A stretch of 17,789 nt of DNA. Origin: a bacterium. GTDB lineage: Bacteria > Latescibacterota > UBA2968 > UBA8231. Of this stretch, positions 7,446 through 14,318 are shown piece after piece. A program made the position numbers and the translations under genes. Each line of letters begins with the position of its first letter. Position 1 is the first letter of the stretch. The stretch spans positions 1 to 17,789 of the forward strand of contig JAQCJA010000036.1 in the NCBI GenBank assembly GCA_027593305.1, written 5' to 3'. Under the pieces are notes generated by a model. That model was given only the letters and a program-made list of their open reading frames with translations, did not search any database and was not told where the DNA came from.

Positions 7446-8120
7446 ATGTCGATGTTGAAGCTGCCGGTTCGGTGGTACGGGGGAGCTGGGCATGTGTTTG
7501 ATGATGTGGAACTGAACCTGTCGCAGACGGCGTTCATGATCGTGGATTCGGATTGTGGGGAGGGCAATCCCTATGTCGAGAACGGAATCGCGCCGGCTCT
7601 GGTGGCCGCTCGTGAAGCAGGGATGCATGTGATCTATATCCACAACGACTTTTCACTGTCCGATGAACCGGGCAGTATCAAGCGCGAGATCCACGGCACG
7701 CGGTGGGGGAATGCGGAGGCTGGCAACAGGCCATCGCCGGCGCGGGGTCCGGTGGTGCCGAAGTACTCGCCGTCGATCCAGCCGCTGGCGCACGAGCCGG
7801 ACTTTCCGAAGCGGGAATGGTCAGGCTTCCACGAGACGCACGTCGATTATCACTTGCGCTGCCACGATATCAAGACGTTGATCGCCGTCGGCTTTTCGCA
7901 ACGGGCATGCCTCTATCAGACGTGTGCCGGGGCGGTGGAGCACAACTACCGCGTCGTGCTGCTGCGTGACTGCACCCAGTCGTCGGAATATCCCGATACG
8001 GTGGACGAGTCTCTGGAGGAAGGCGGCTGGTTGCGCATGATCATGTTCCGCAACTTCGAACATGTCATTGGTTATACGTCGACGAGTGCTGAGTTCGTCG
8101 GCGCTCTTCGGAAGATCTAG
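7446..8120 (+). CDS. Isochorismatase-like cysteine hydrolase
   Basis: This 224-aa protein fits the isochorismatase-like hydrolase superfamily (nicotinamidase, carbamoylsarcosine amidase and similar amidases). The triad can be placed: Asp in FMIVDSD (D34), Lys in FPKREWSGF (K122) and Cys in GFSQRACLYQT (C155), the last matching the GxxTxxCVxxT nucleophile loop. The usual Thr before the cysteine is replaced by Gln/Arg. GGGAG at 7435-7439, 6 bp ahead of ATG, supports the start. There is no signal peptide. Substrate is unknown, since family members split many amides. The frame continues open past its TAG into the FN3 fragment downstream. Confidence 0.85.
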   Translation: MSMLKLPVRWYGGAGHVFDDVELNLSQTAFMIVDSDCGEGNPYVENGIAPALVAAREAGMHVIYIHNDFSLSDEPGSIKREIHGTRWGNAEAGNRPSPARGPVVPKYSPSIQPLAHEPDFPKREWSGFHETHVDYHLRCHDIKTLIAVGFSQRACLYQTCAGAVEHNYRVVLLRDCTQSSEYPDTVDESLEEGGWLRMIMFRNFEHVIGYTSTSAEFVGALRKI

Positions 8121-8186
8121 AATCGGCGGCAGTTCAAGCGCCGAGGTTCCGTTTCGCTGCGCCAAACGTGCGGGGGATCCGAGTTC

Positions 8187-8633
8187 GTGGTAGCACCTGA
8201 CGCACCCATCCTGACTCAACCCGTGCCCGGTGGCAGGACGGGGCCCCGCACGGATCTGACCTGGCAGGAGGTCACGCCCTTCCCCTACAGCCGGGTCGAG
8301 GTGGCCGCCGACGCCGCTTTCGCCGATGTTCGCCACCGCGCCGAAGGGACGACGTCCCTGTCGCTGAGCCTTGACAGCCTGACCTACGGCCAGACGTACT
8401 ACTGGCGGGTCCGGGGCCGCAATGGTGGAGGGGATGGCTCATGGAGTGAGACGAACCGCTTCACAGCCATCTCACGGCCGGGTGATTTCGATGCCAGCGG
8501 ACGGATCGATTTCGATGACTTCTTCAGCTTCGCTGACGCCTCTGGTAGTGGCGATCTGCTCCACGATATGGATGGCGATGGCCTTGTCGGATTCGATGAC
8601 TTCTTCGCTTTCGCCGATGTCTTCGGTAGTTGA
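8187..8633 (+). CDS. FN3 plus dockerin-like C-terminal fragment of a secreted modular protein
   Basis: The 148-aa reading begins with one fibronectin type III-like domain (PDAPILTQPVPGG near the start, TYGQTYYWRVRGRN, then WSETNRF). It ends with two tandem calcium-loop repeats: FDASGRIDFDDFFSFAD and MDGDGLVGFDDFFAFAD. Such paired repeats close many extracellular proteins of Latescibacterota/Poribacteria-type genomes. It has no signal peptide and no catalytic domain, so it looks like the tail of a larger protein that lost its front. The GTG start has GGGGGA (8172-8177) 9 bp upstream, so translation is possible. The frame is the same as that of the isochorismatase, separated only by its TAG and 66 open bases. 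A relic is more likely than a working gene. Confidence 0.55.
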   Translation: MVAPDAPILTQPVPGGRTGPRTDLTWQEVTPFPYSRVEVAADAAFADVRHRAEGTTSLSLSLDSLTYGQTYYWRVRGRNGGGDGSWSETNRFTAISRPGDFDASGRIDFDDFFSFADASGSGDLLHDMDGDGLVGFDDFFAFADVFGS

Positions 8634-8765
8634 CCTCACTCGCGTTAGTTTCCGGCAATCGGGCGAGGATTCGATCGTCATGACGGCTATCGCCGCAGAC
8701 CTCCGAAGAACACGACACAGATGATGGTCTCCATGGCTTCTTCGAGGATCTGACGTTCCTCGTCC

Positions 8766-8794
8766 TTGACATGCATTCCGTTACCCGTTATAAC
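8766..8794 (+). promoter_or_regulatory. Strong sigma-70 promoter of higBA, with palindrome over the -10
   Basis: TTGACA (8766-8771), a perfect -35, is followed after exactly 17 bp by TATAAC (8789-8794). The -10 lies inside the perfect palindrome GTTATAAC (8787-8794), and GTTA also occurs at 8780-8783. HigA antitoxins repress their own promoter by binding such palindromes. The toxin GTG lies 7 bp after the -10, at about the expected transcription start. Confidence 0.75.
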
Positions 8795-8801
8795 CTGAGG
8801 C

Positions 8802-9323
8802 GTGATAGCTTCAATCTCCGACAAGGGTACAGAAGACATCTTCGATGGGCGAAACACTCGCGCTGCGCGCGCCGTGTGCCCCTCGGCTCTGTGGCCAGTT
8901 GCTCGACGAAAACTGGATCAGATCAACCGCGTTCGGGATCTCCAGCATCTGGCGATCCCGCCTGGAAACCGACTCGAGAGACTGCGCGGTGAACGTCGAG
9001 GCCAGCACAGTATTCGAATCAATCAGCAATACCGCATTTGTTTCCGTTGGGAGGATGGACATGCCTACGAAGTCCAAATCATCGATTACCACCAGGCCGG
9101 CAAAGAGCCTCATCTCTCGCCGGCTGCCGACCGATCGAGCCCCGACCCACCCGGGAGAGATGCTACGAGCGGAGTTCATCGAGCCACTGGGCATCACACA
9201 GACGGCCTTTGCCATCCGTCTTGGTGTGTCGTTTCCTCGTCTGAACGAAATCATCAAAGCTCGCCGTTCGGTAACACCCGATACGGCCCTCAGGCTGGCA
9301 CAATTGCTTGGTATGCCCGCTGA
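8802..9323 (+). CDS. higB: HigB toxin (RelE-like mRNA interferase) with lost stop codon
   Basis: Residues 1-97, from GTG at 8802, are a complete HigB: DKGTEDIFDGRNTRAAR, then WPVARRKLDQIN, PPGNRLERLRGER, and the closing YRICFRWEDGHAYE through IIDYH. HigB cleaves mRNA on the ribosome until bound by HigA. Family members normally stop directly after DYH. Here the next codon is CAG (9093-9095), and the frame runs 76 more codons through the antitoxin gene to a stop at 9321-9323. The added residues are only the off-frame reading of higA. A T at 9093 would give TAG, so a single transition may have removed the stop. The GTG sits at the expected transcription start and has no usable Shine-Dalgarno, so the mRNA may be leaderless. 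Toxin activity with this tail is uncertain. Confidence 0.85.
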   Translation: MIASISDKGTEDIFDGRNTRAARAVCPSALWPVARRKLDQINRVRDLQHLAIPPGNRLERLRGERRGQHSIRINQQYRICFRWEDGHAYEVQIIDYHQAGKEPHLSPAADRSSPDPPGRDATSGVHRATGHHTDGLCHPSWCVVSSSERNHQSSPFGNTRYGPQAGTIAWYAR

Positions 9324-9423
9324 CTTCTGGCTTGGTCTACAGAGCGACTGGGATCTCTGGCACGCGATGCGCAGTGACAAGGCCGACGAAATCGGGGCAC
9401 TGATTCCCCTCGAACTGCCATAG
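9061..9423 (+). CDS. higA: HigA antitoxin (XRE-type helix-turn-helix)
   Basis: The 120-aa protein carries the HigA signature RAPTHPGEML, then the helix-turn-helix (about residues 45-70, with GITQTAFAIRLGVSFPRLNE) and SVTPDTALRLAQLLGMPADFW followed by WDLWHA. It binds HigB and represses the operon. The ATG at 9061 starts inside the higB end, where the same bases encode toxin residues HAYEVQ; this gives a basic N-terminal lead of about 25 residues before the family core. Because higB has lost its stop, higA lies in another frame within the toxin reading over 263 bp. The gene itself looks intact. Confidence 0.85.
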   Translation: MPTKSKSSITTRPAKSLISRRLPTDRAPTHPGEMLRAEFIEPLGITQTAFAIRLGVSFPRLNEIIKARRSVTPDTALRLAQLLGMPADFWLGLQSDWDLWHAMRSDKADEIGALIPLELP

Positions 9424-9465
9424 CGTTGACGGGGACATTGCCAACAGCATCTGCGTGAGCATCGA

Positions 9466-9608
9466 GTGAAGAACTGGTCGGCGTACGATGTCGCTCTGAG
9501 AGCAGGCGGCGACATCACAGTGTGGTTCGACGAGTAGGCGCCTGGAGCACCTCGCCAAGCGGGCGTCCAGAGGGACAGCGCCGATACTCCGACCTGGCGA
9601 TCGTGACG
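9466..9608 (+). pseudogene. IS5-family transposase N-terminal relic, frameshifted
   Basis: Reading from GTG at 9466 gives KNWSAYDVALRAGGDITVWF, matching the start of IS5-type transposases (NWxxYNxALxxRGSLTxWF). A TAG follows at 9535. In the next frame the match resumes at 9537 with GAWSTSPSGRPEGQRRYSDL, the next conserved block (AW, SGRxGGQxxYSDLAI). A one-base indel near 9531-9539 has broken it. Beyond about 9608 similarity fades, and the catalytic DDE region and terminal inverted repeats were not found. It is a small dead piece of an insertion sequence lying 42 bp after higA. Confidence 0.6.
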
Positions 9609-9798
9609 GATCCATCATCGCCGCGGCACTCACAGATAGAACTGTCAAGGTTGCGTTCCTTGCGATCTCGGTGCTCGGCCTACTCGGACGTGTCTTTCCT
9701 ATGATGCCATGTTACCACGGTTGTCGTGGCTTCAGTCTGTCTCTGTGATGACTGTCACTCACTTCCCTGGCACGAAGACAGCGAGGTCAACGAACCTA
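9609..9798. other. Non-coding stretch with no recognisable gene
   Basis: Between the transposase relic and the end of the minus-strand higA relic I see no credible coding sequence. A small 5-bp dyad, CCACG (9715-9719) and CGTGG (9725-9729), is present. The composition is visibly less GC-rich than the flanking genes, as expected for decaying or acquired DNA. Confidence 0.5.
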
Positions 9799-10040
9799 TT
9801 ATCCGGCGCGCCGAAGCCTCTGAATTTCCGACTTCGGTTGCGTCCTCGAAAGATCATGAAGTGATTGGAGATTGAGCCAGAACTCGGGGCTGGTATCGAG
9901 GGCCTGTGAGAAAAACCACGCGGTCTCCGGCGTCACGCCGCGTTTCCCACGAAGGCCACTTGGTTGATCTCCAGCGGCTCAAGAAACTCTCGTTGAAGTA
10001 TTTCGCCTGGATGTGCAGGGACTCGATTTTCGGGTATCAC
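9799..10040 (-). pseudogene. higA: Second higA relic with internal deletion and frameshift
   Basis: From GTG at 10040, preceded by GGGAG 9 bp upstream, the minus strand reads IPENRVPAHPGEILQREF and then LEPLEINQVAF, a clear HigA N-terminus. It would stop at TGA (9935-9933). Shifting frame at about 9948 restores a perfect HigA C-terminal half: GKRGVTPETAWFFSQALD, TSPEFWLNLQSLHDL, and a stop at 9801-9799. The missing piece lies between AF and GKRG, where the DNA-recognition helices of the helix-turn-helix should be (roughly 15 codons, not a multiple of three bases). It therefore cannot make a working repressor. It belongs with the higB fragment upstream. Confidence 0.75.
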
Positions 10041-10058
10041 AGGTAGGTTCTCCCAAGT

Positions 10059-10139
10059 TCAGTGGTAGTCGGTGAGGCGAACATCACTGGCTGTGCTGCC
10101 AGACCAGCGGAACACTATGAAGATGGTGTGCGGGCTGGT
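10059..10139 (-). pseudogene. higB: Second higB relic, C-terminal piece only
   Basis: The 26 codons up to TGA at 10061-10059 read TIFIVFRWSGSTASDVRLTD then YH and stop, the characteristic HigB ending (xIVFRWxxGxAxxVxxxDYH, stop). A TGA at 10142-10140 interrupts the frame, and the toxin body cannot be followed further upstream toward the methyltransferase gene. It ends 18 bp before the higA relic start, which is the normal higBA order. It differs from the plus-strand copy, so it is a separate acquisition and not a local duplication. Confidence 0.6.
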
Positions 10140-10254
10140 TCACCGTTCGTTCCAGTGTGCACAAACCTGTCGGCCGTCGCCGCAACGACGGCGTCGCCAC
10201 CTCGCGGGTGACATCGTTCCCCTGTCCGAGACCCGGATTCCGGCCTTCTCAGGT

Positions 10255-10272
10255 GGCGCACTGCGCCTTTTT
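10255..10272 (+). terminator. Weak candidate rho-independent terminator
   Basis: GGCGC (10255-10259) and GCGCC (10263-10267) form a 5-bp GC stem with a 3-nt loop, followed at once by five T's (10268-10272) on the plus strand. It would stop transcripts coming from the higBA/IS side before they oppose the methyltransferase gene. The stem is short, so efficiency is doubtful. Confidence 0.35.
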
Positions 10273-10307
10273 CAGCCTTCGAAGCCGCGTGGCGCCGACG
10301 ATTTCTG

Positions 10308-11186
10308 TCACTGCGATGTCGGCGACCTCGCTGCCAGCGCCTCGTCGACGGCGAGTTGCGCCTGGGCGCAGTAATCGGCGTCCGTCTCGAAACCGACAAA
10401 ATCCACCCCGAGTTGCACGCAGGCGATGGCGGAGGAGCCGATCCCGAGAAAGGGGTCGGCGACACACCGGGTGCGCTCCAGACCATGGAGGCGCACGCAC
10501 ATCTGCGGAATCTTGACGGGGAAGGTCGCCGGGTGCGGGCGCTGCTTGTCGCGGCTCTGGATGGTCCGATAGGGGACAAACCACGTGTTGCCCCGGCAAC
10601 GCCGATCTGCGCCTTCGCCACCCCAGCGCGAAATGTTCGACTTGTCCTGATACTCCACGCCCACGGCGAGACGGTCCAGCGGTACGTCGCCGCTCTTGGT
10701 GAGGTGGAAAATGTATTCGTGGCAATCGTTGACGTAGCGCGGACTGTTGATCGGCTTGTAGTGGCCCACAGACACGTTGCCCGTGATGCCAGGATAACGC
10801 CCGACGTCCTCTTTCTGAATGGCGATCGACTTTACCCAGTGAATGACATTCTGCAACTCGAAGTACTCGCGCAGCTTCATCAGGACTTCAAAGGGTCCCC
10901 AGGGATCGGTGGGTTTGCCGCCGATGTTGAGGAACAGCGAGCCGCCAGCGGCAAGGGCACCATGAACGGCTTCCCCCCAGCGGCCCATCCACTCGATGTA
11001 CTCCTGCCGGGAAAGGGTGTCGTCGTAGCGCTTGTAGCGCGTACCCAGGTTGTACGGCGGGGACGTGACGACGACGTCGACCGAACCGGGTTCGACACGT
11101 GTTGCCAGACCGGTGACGCAGTCCTCACACCAGGCATCGACTGTGGAAGTGCCAACGGTTCGGTGGAATCCGGGATCCGTTCCCAT
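10308..11186 (-). CDS. Orphan beta-class DNA methyltransferase (N4-cytosine or N6-adenine)
   Basis: The 292-aa protein has the motif order of beta-class amino-methyltransferases. Catalytic motif IV, TSPPYNLG (residues 41-48), lies near the N-terminus, a central target-recognition region follows, and AdoMet-binding motif I, DPFLGIGSS (244-252), lies near the C-terminus, followed by VGFETD. The TSPPY form is most common in N4-cytosine enzymes, and HPATFP before motif I is typical of stand-alone DNA methylases. No endonuclease gene is adjacent, so it is either an orphan regulator or protector, or the remnant of a restriction-modification system. Its ATG overlaps the upstream gene's stop by one base (TGATG), indicating translational coupling to a metabolic gene, which is unusual. 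Confidence 0.9.
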   Translation of the reverse strand: MGTDPGFHRTVGTSTVDAWCEDCVTGLATRVEPGSVDVVVTSPPYNLGTRYKRYDDTLSRQEYIEWMGRWGEAVHGALAAGGSLFLNIGGKPTDPWGPFEVLMKLREYFELQNVIHWVKSIAIQKEDVGRYPGITGNVSVGHYKPINSPRYVNDCHEYIFHLTKSGDVPLDRLAVGVEYQDKSNISRWGGEGADRRCRGNTWFVPYRTIQSRDKQRPHPATFPVKIPQMCVRLHGLERTRCVADPFLGIGSSAIACVQLGVDFVGFETDADYCAQAQLAVDEALAARSPTSQ

Positions 11187-12820
11187 CAGCAGCCCAGGGC
11201 GTAACCGTCACGCCGCGGATCGCCACCGCCCATGAAGGCGCCGGACACGGGATCGACGTGAATGCCCTGACCGCCACCAACACCAGCAGACCAGTCGCCC
11301 AATGCAGACAGCGTGTGCCCGCGCCGTTCCAGTTCGGCGCGGACCTCGGCGGGAATGCGCGTCTCGACATCGACATTGAACTTGCGCGTCGCCTTGAGGC
11401 GTGGCGCCTCGATGGCGGCCTGCACATTCATGCCATGGTCCAGCACGTTCATGATCATCTGCGGTGTTGTCTGCAGAATGCCATAGGACCCTGGCGTGCC
11501 GATCAGCAGACGCAGGCCGTTCTTGTCCCATACCTGCGCCGGTGACACGCACATCTCATTTTTGCGGGATGGGCCGATGGCATTGGGGCTGCCCTTCACG
11601 TTGTCGAACCAGTTCATGAAGTTGTTCAGAGCGACGCCCGTGCCCGGCACCACCATGGCCGAGCCAAAGCCGGAACCCAGGCTCTGCGTGCAGGCGACGG
11701 CATTGCCGTCAGCGTCGATGGTGTCGAAGTGCGTCGTGCACTCCGTCTTCATCCATGGTTCCGGGTCGCCCGGGGCGATCTCGCCCTGCTGCTCTTCGGT
11801 GCGGAAGGTGTCCCCCATGGATACCCCGGCGCGTTCACCGATAAGCTTGCGGCGCTCTTCACAATAACCATCGGACAGCAGTCCGGCAGTGGGGCTGTCA
11901 GCCATGGTTGTGTACGTGATGCGGTCGATGCAGGCGAGTTTCACCGCTTCGATGAAGGTGTGCAGCGTCTCGGCCGTGTTGTGGCCCATGCCGGCAATGT
12001 CGAAGCCTTCCAGCAGTTTCAGGGTTTCGAGATACTGAATCGCCTGACACGGCGCCGGCGGTGCCCAGATCTTCCAGTCGCGATAGTCGACGCCCAGCGG
12101 GTCGAGCCACTGCGGCTTGTTGTCGAGCAGGTCCTGCTTCGTCAGAATGCCACCCACATCGGCCAGGAAGGCGGCGATGACGTCGCCCAGGGCACCGCCG
12201 TAAAAGACGTCGGGGCCCTCAGCGGCGACGGTGCGGAAGGTTTCGGCCAGGTCCTGCTGGATCAGCAACTCTCCCGGCTGCGGGCAGTGGCCGTCGATCA
12301 GGTAGGTGCTGGCCGAGGAGGGGTACTTGCGCAGGTCATTGACACTGCCGGCGAAGAAGGCTGAGTTCTTCACGGTCAGGGCGAAACCACCCTCGGCCAG
12401 TTCGATGGCGGGGGCAAAGACATCGATGGCATCCATCGATCCGTACCGTCGCAGCGATTCCATCCATCCCGCGCAGGCGCCAGGCACAAGGGGGGACAGG
12501 GGGCCACGACTTTTCGTCCCGTCTTCGACGTACATGTCGATATCGGTCGCCGCCGGTGTCAGGCCCACGTAGTCGCAGACCTTGTGTTCCTTGTCCCGTG
12601 CCGAGTAGATGTGCATGTAGCCGACACCACCGATGCCGGACATATAGGGCTCGACGACATTCAGCGCCGCTGCCGTGGCGACGGCGGCATCGATGGCGTT
12701 GCCGCCCTGCAGCAGGATGCGCACACCGGCGAGTGATGCCAGGGGGTGACCGGAAGCAACCATGCCGCGGCGTCCGGTGGCGGTGGAGCGGTGGGTGAGT
12801 CCGTGCGATGGGAAGGCCAT
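11186..12820 (-). CDS. Gamma-glutamyltransferase family Ntn-hydrolase
   Basis: The 544-aa protein matches gamma-glutamyltranspeptidase over its whole length: MVASGHPLASLAG and GGNAIDAAVATAAALNVVEP at the N-terminus, then LVPGACAGW. The self-cleavage site is CTTHF, placing the nucleophile threonine at residue 362 and dividing the precursor into large and small subunits. VACTQSLGSGFGS and a GGGDPRRDG tail follow. These enzymes cleave gamma-glutamyl bonds of glutathione and related compounds, and some members act on other acyl amides. It lacks the signal peptide found in periplasmic GGT such as that of E. coli, so it is probably cytoplasmic, and the usual substrate loop after the nucleophile is diverged. 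A GGAGA lies 12 bp before ATG at 12820. Confidence 0.9.
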   Translation of the reverse strand: MAFPSHGLTHRSTATGRRGMVASGHPLASLAGVRILLQGGNAIDAAVATAAALNVVEPYMSGIGGVGYMHIYSARDKEHKVCDYVGLTPAATDIDMYVEDGTKSRGPLSPLVPGACAGWMESLRRYGSMDAIDVFAPAIELAEGGFALTVKNSAFFAGSVNDLRKYPSSASTYLIDGHCPQPGELLIQQDLAETFRTVAAEGPDVFYGGALGDVIAAFLADVGGILTKQDLLDNKPQWLDPLGVDYRDWKIWAPPAPCQAIQYLETLKLLEGFDIAGMGHNTAETLHTFIEAVKLACIDRITYTTMADSPTAGLLSDGYCEERRKLIGERAGVSMGDTFRTEEQQGEIAPGDPEPWMKTECTTHFDTIDADGNAVACTQSLGSGFGSAMVVPGTGVALNNFMNWFDNVKGSPNAIGPSRKNEMCVSPAQVWDKNGLRLLIGTPGSYGILQTTPQMIMNVLDHGMNVQAAIEAPRLKATRKFNVDVETRIPAEVRAELERRGHTLSALGDWSAGVGGGQGIHVDPVSGAFMGGGDPRRDGYALGC

Positions 12821-12951
12821 TCGACAGGGTTCTCCGGTCCGGTTAATTTGACGCGCGCAACGGGGGACTCAAGGGCCAGCACAGGGGCCAGCTCAATGGC
12901 TTGGGGCGTGAGCATAATAAAGGGACCACCTCAAAGCGGAGCCAACTTCGT
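12821..12951. other. Divergent intergenic region between GGT and aldolase operons
   Basis: These 131 bp must hold promoters for both directions. An AT-rich patch (12841-12849) faces the minus gene, and CATAAT (12913-12918) could serve the aldolase, but neither has a well-spaced -35, so I do not call promoters. CCGGTCCGG at about 12835-12843 is a short repeated word. Confidence 0.4.
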
Positions 12952-14007
12952 ATGGATCGTATCGTAGACCTGCGCAGTGACACACTCACCCGGCCCACAG
13001 AATCCATGTGGGACGCCATGCACCACGCGGACGTCGGTGATGATGTCTACGGCGAGGATCCCTCCGTGATCCGCCTGCAGGAACTGGCGGCGGCCAAGGT
13101 GGGCAAGGAGGCGGCCCTGTTCGTGCCCAGCGGCACCATGGGCAACACCTGCGCCATGCTCGCCCACACGCACCCCGGCGAAGAGATGATCGCCGAAGAA
13201 CTCGCCCATATCCACTGCTGGGAAGCGGGCACCTATGCCAACATCGCCGGTCTCACGGTGCGCTCCGTGCGGGGCGAACAGGGCATCTTTTCGGCGCAGC
13301 AATTTGCCGAGGCCCTGCGGCCGCCCAATCCCCACTTTCCCCGACAGACCCTTCTCTGCCTCGAAAACTCCCACAACAACGCTGCCGGCGCCGTGTGGAG
13401 TGTCGAGGAGATGGCGGCTGTCGCCGATGCCGCCCGTGCGCGTGGTATGAGCGTACATCTCGATGGGGCCCGCGTGTTCAACGCTGCCACCACCCTCGGC
13501 ATCGACGTCAAACAGATCGCCGCTACAGTCGACTCCGTCATGTTCTGTGTATCCAAGGGGCTCAGTGCCCCCGTTGGGTCCCTGCTGTGTGGCACGCGTG
13601 CCTTCATCGAAGAGGCACACCGCGCCCGCAAGCGCCTCGGCGGCGCCATGCGCCAGGCCGGGGTCCTTGCGGCAGCAGGCATTGTCGCTCTGGAACAGAT
13701 GGTCGACCGCCTCGCAGAAGACCACGAGACGGCACGACTGCTGGCGGAGGGTCTCAATACCATCGACGGAATCACGGCGACGCGCGCGCCACGGCCGTCC
13801 AATATCATCATGGCGAGTGTCGCCGGTCTGGGCTGGACGTCGGAGATGTTGATCGAACGTTGGACAGCGGCCGGTATCAAGTGCAACGCCCGTCCGCCCC
13901 ACGGCGTGCGCCTGGTTACGAGCCGCAATGTCAATGCCGATGACGTCACCTACCTGCTTGAGGTGACGCGTGACATGGTGCGAGACACCGCCATCGCGGC
14001 GGGGTAA
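12952..14007 (+). CDS. ltaE: Low-specificity L-threonine aldolase (PLP-dependent)
   Basis: The protein opens with IVDLRSDTLTRPT and then DDVYGEDPSV, the hallmark of threonine aldolases, which split L-threonine or allo-threonine to glycine and acetaldehyde. PLP is held by D171 in HLDGARVFNAA and by the Schiff-base K202 in CVSKGLSAPVGS; SGTMGN and ENSHNNAAG are other cofactor-site motifs. At 351 aa it has the usual length. ATG at 12952 fits better than the TTG at 12901, since it leaves GGAG (12938-12941) 10 bp upstream and the family core begins directly. Its TAA overlaps the next ATG by one base. It heads a four-gene plus-strand operon. Confidence 0.9.
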   Translation: MDRIVDLRSDTLTRPTESMWDAMHHADVGDDVYGEDPSVIRLQELAAAKVGKEAALFVPSGTMGNTCAMLAHTHPGEEMIAEELAHIHCWEAGTYANIAGLTVRSVRGEQGIFSAQQFAEALRPPNPHFPRQTLLCLENSHNNAAGAVWSVEEMAAVADAARARGMSVHLDGARVFNAATTLGIDVKQIAATVDSVMFCVSKGLSAPVGSLLCGTRAFIEEAHRARKRLGGAMRQAGVLAAAGIVALEQMVDRLAEDHETARLLAEGLNTIDGITATRAPRPSNIIMASVAGLGWTSEMLIERWTAAGIKCNARPPHGVRLVTSRNVNADDVTYLLEVTRDMVRDTAIAAG

Positions 14008-14318
14008 TGACGCAGATCGAGCTGATTTTCGATTCGGACTGTCCCCACACAGATGCGGCGCGTGCCGTGCTGCGCCTCGCCTGCCAGCAGGCAGGGGTCG
14101 AGCCCCAGTGGCAGGAATGGGACCGTGCCAGCCCCGTCAGCCCACCACACGCGGCACTGTATGGATCACCAACGATCCTTGTTGATGGTATCGACGTCGC
14201 GGGCGCAGATACGGCCAGTGACGCCAAAGCCTGCAGGATCTACACAACCACAGAAGGTGGTTTTTCCGGGGTCCCGAAAGCGGCCGACATCGCGCGCCAC
14301 CTGCTTCGCCCGGCATGA
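14007..14318 (+). CDS. Small thioredoxin-fold protein with a CPHT motif
   Basis: The 103-aa protein begins with a strand (IELIFDSDCPHTDAAR) and ends with a YGSPTILVDGIDVAGAD segment. This layout is typical of single-domain thioredoxin/glutaredoxin-like proteins, with the cis-proline in SPT. The active site has one cysteine (C12, CPHT) where thioredoxins have CxxC, so a monothiol or binding role is likely. It overlaps the aldolase stop by 1 bp (TAATG) and the next gene by 4 bp (ATGA). It sits before a larger thioredoxin-domain protein, suggesting a shared thiol-related role; partner and substrate are unknown. Confidence 0.7.
   Translation: MTQIELIFDSDCPHTDAARAVLRLACQQAGVEPQWQEWDRASPVSPPHAALYGSPTILVDGIDVAGADTASDAKACRIYTTTEGGFSGVPKAADIARHLLRPA

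Noticed and set aside
9700..10300. CRISPR or tandem-repeat array in the gene-poor patch
   Set aside because: No regularly spaced repeats; the content is explained by the higBA and IS relics.
10356..11204. A 282-aa plus-strand open frame
   Set aside because: Antisense to the DNA methyltransferase.
12931..13902. A 323-aa minus-strand open frame
   Set aside because: Antisense to threonine aldolase, whose catalytic motifs are all present.
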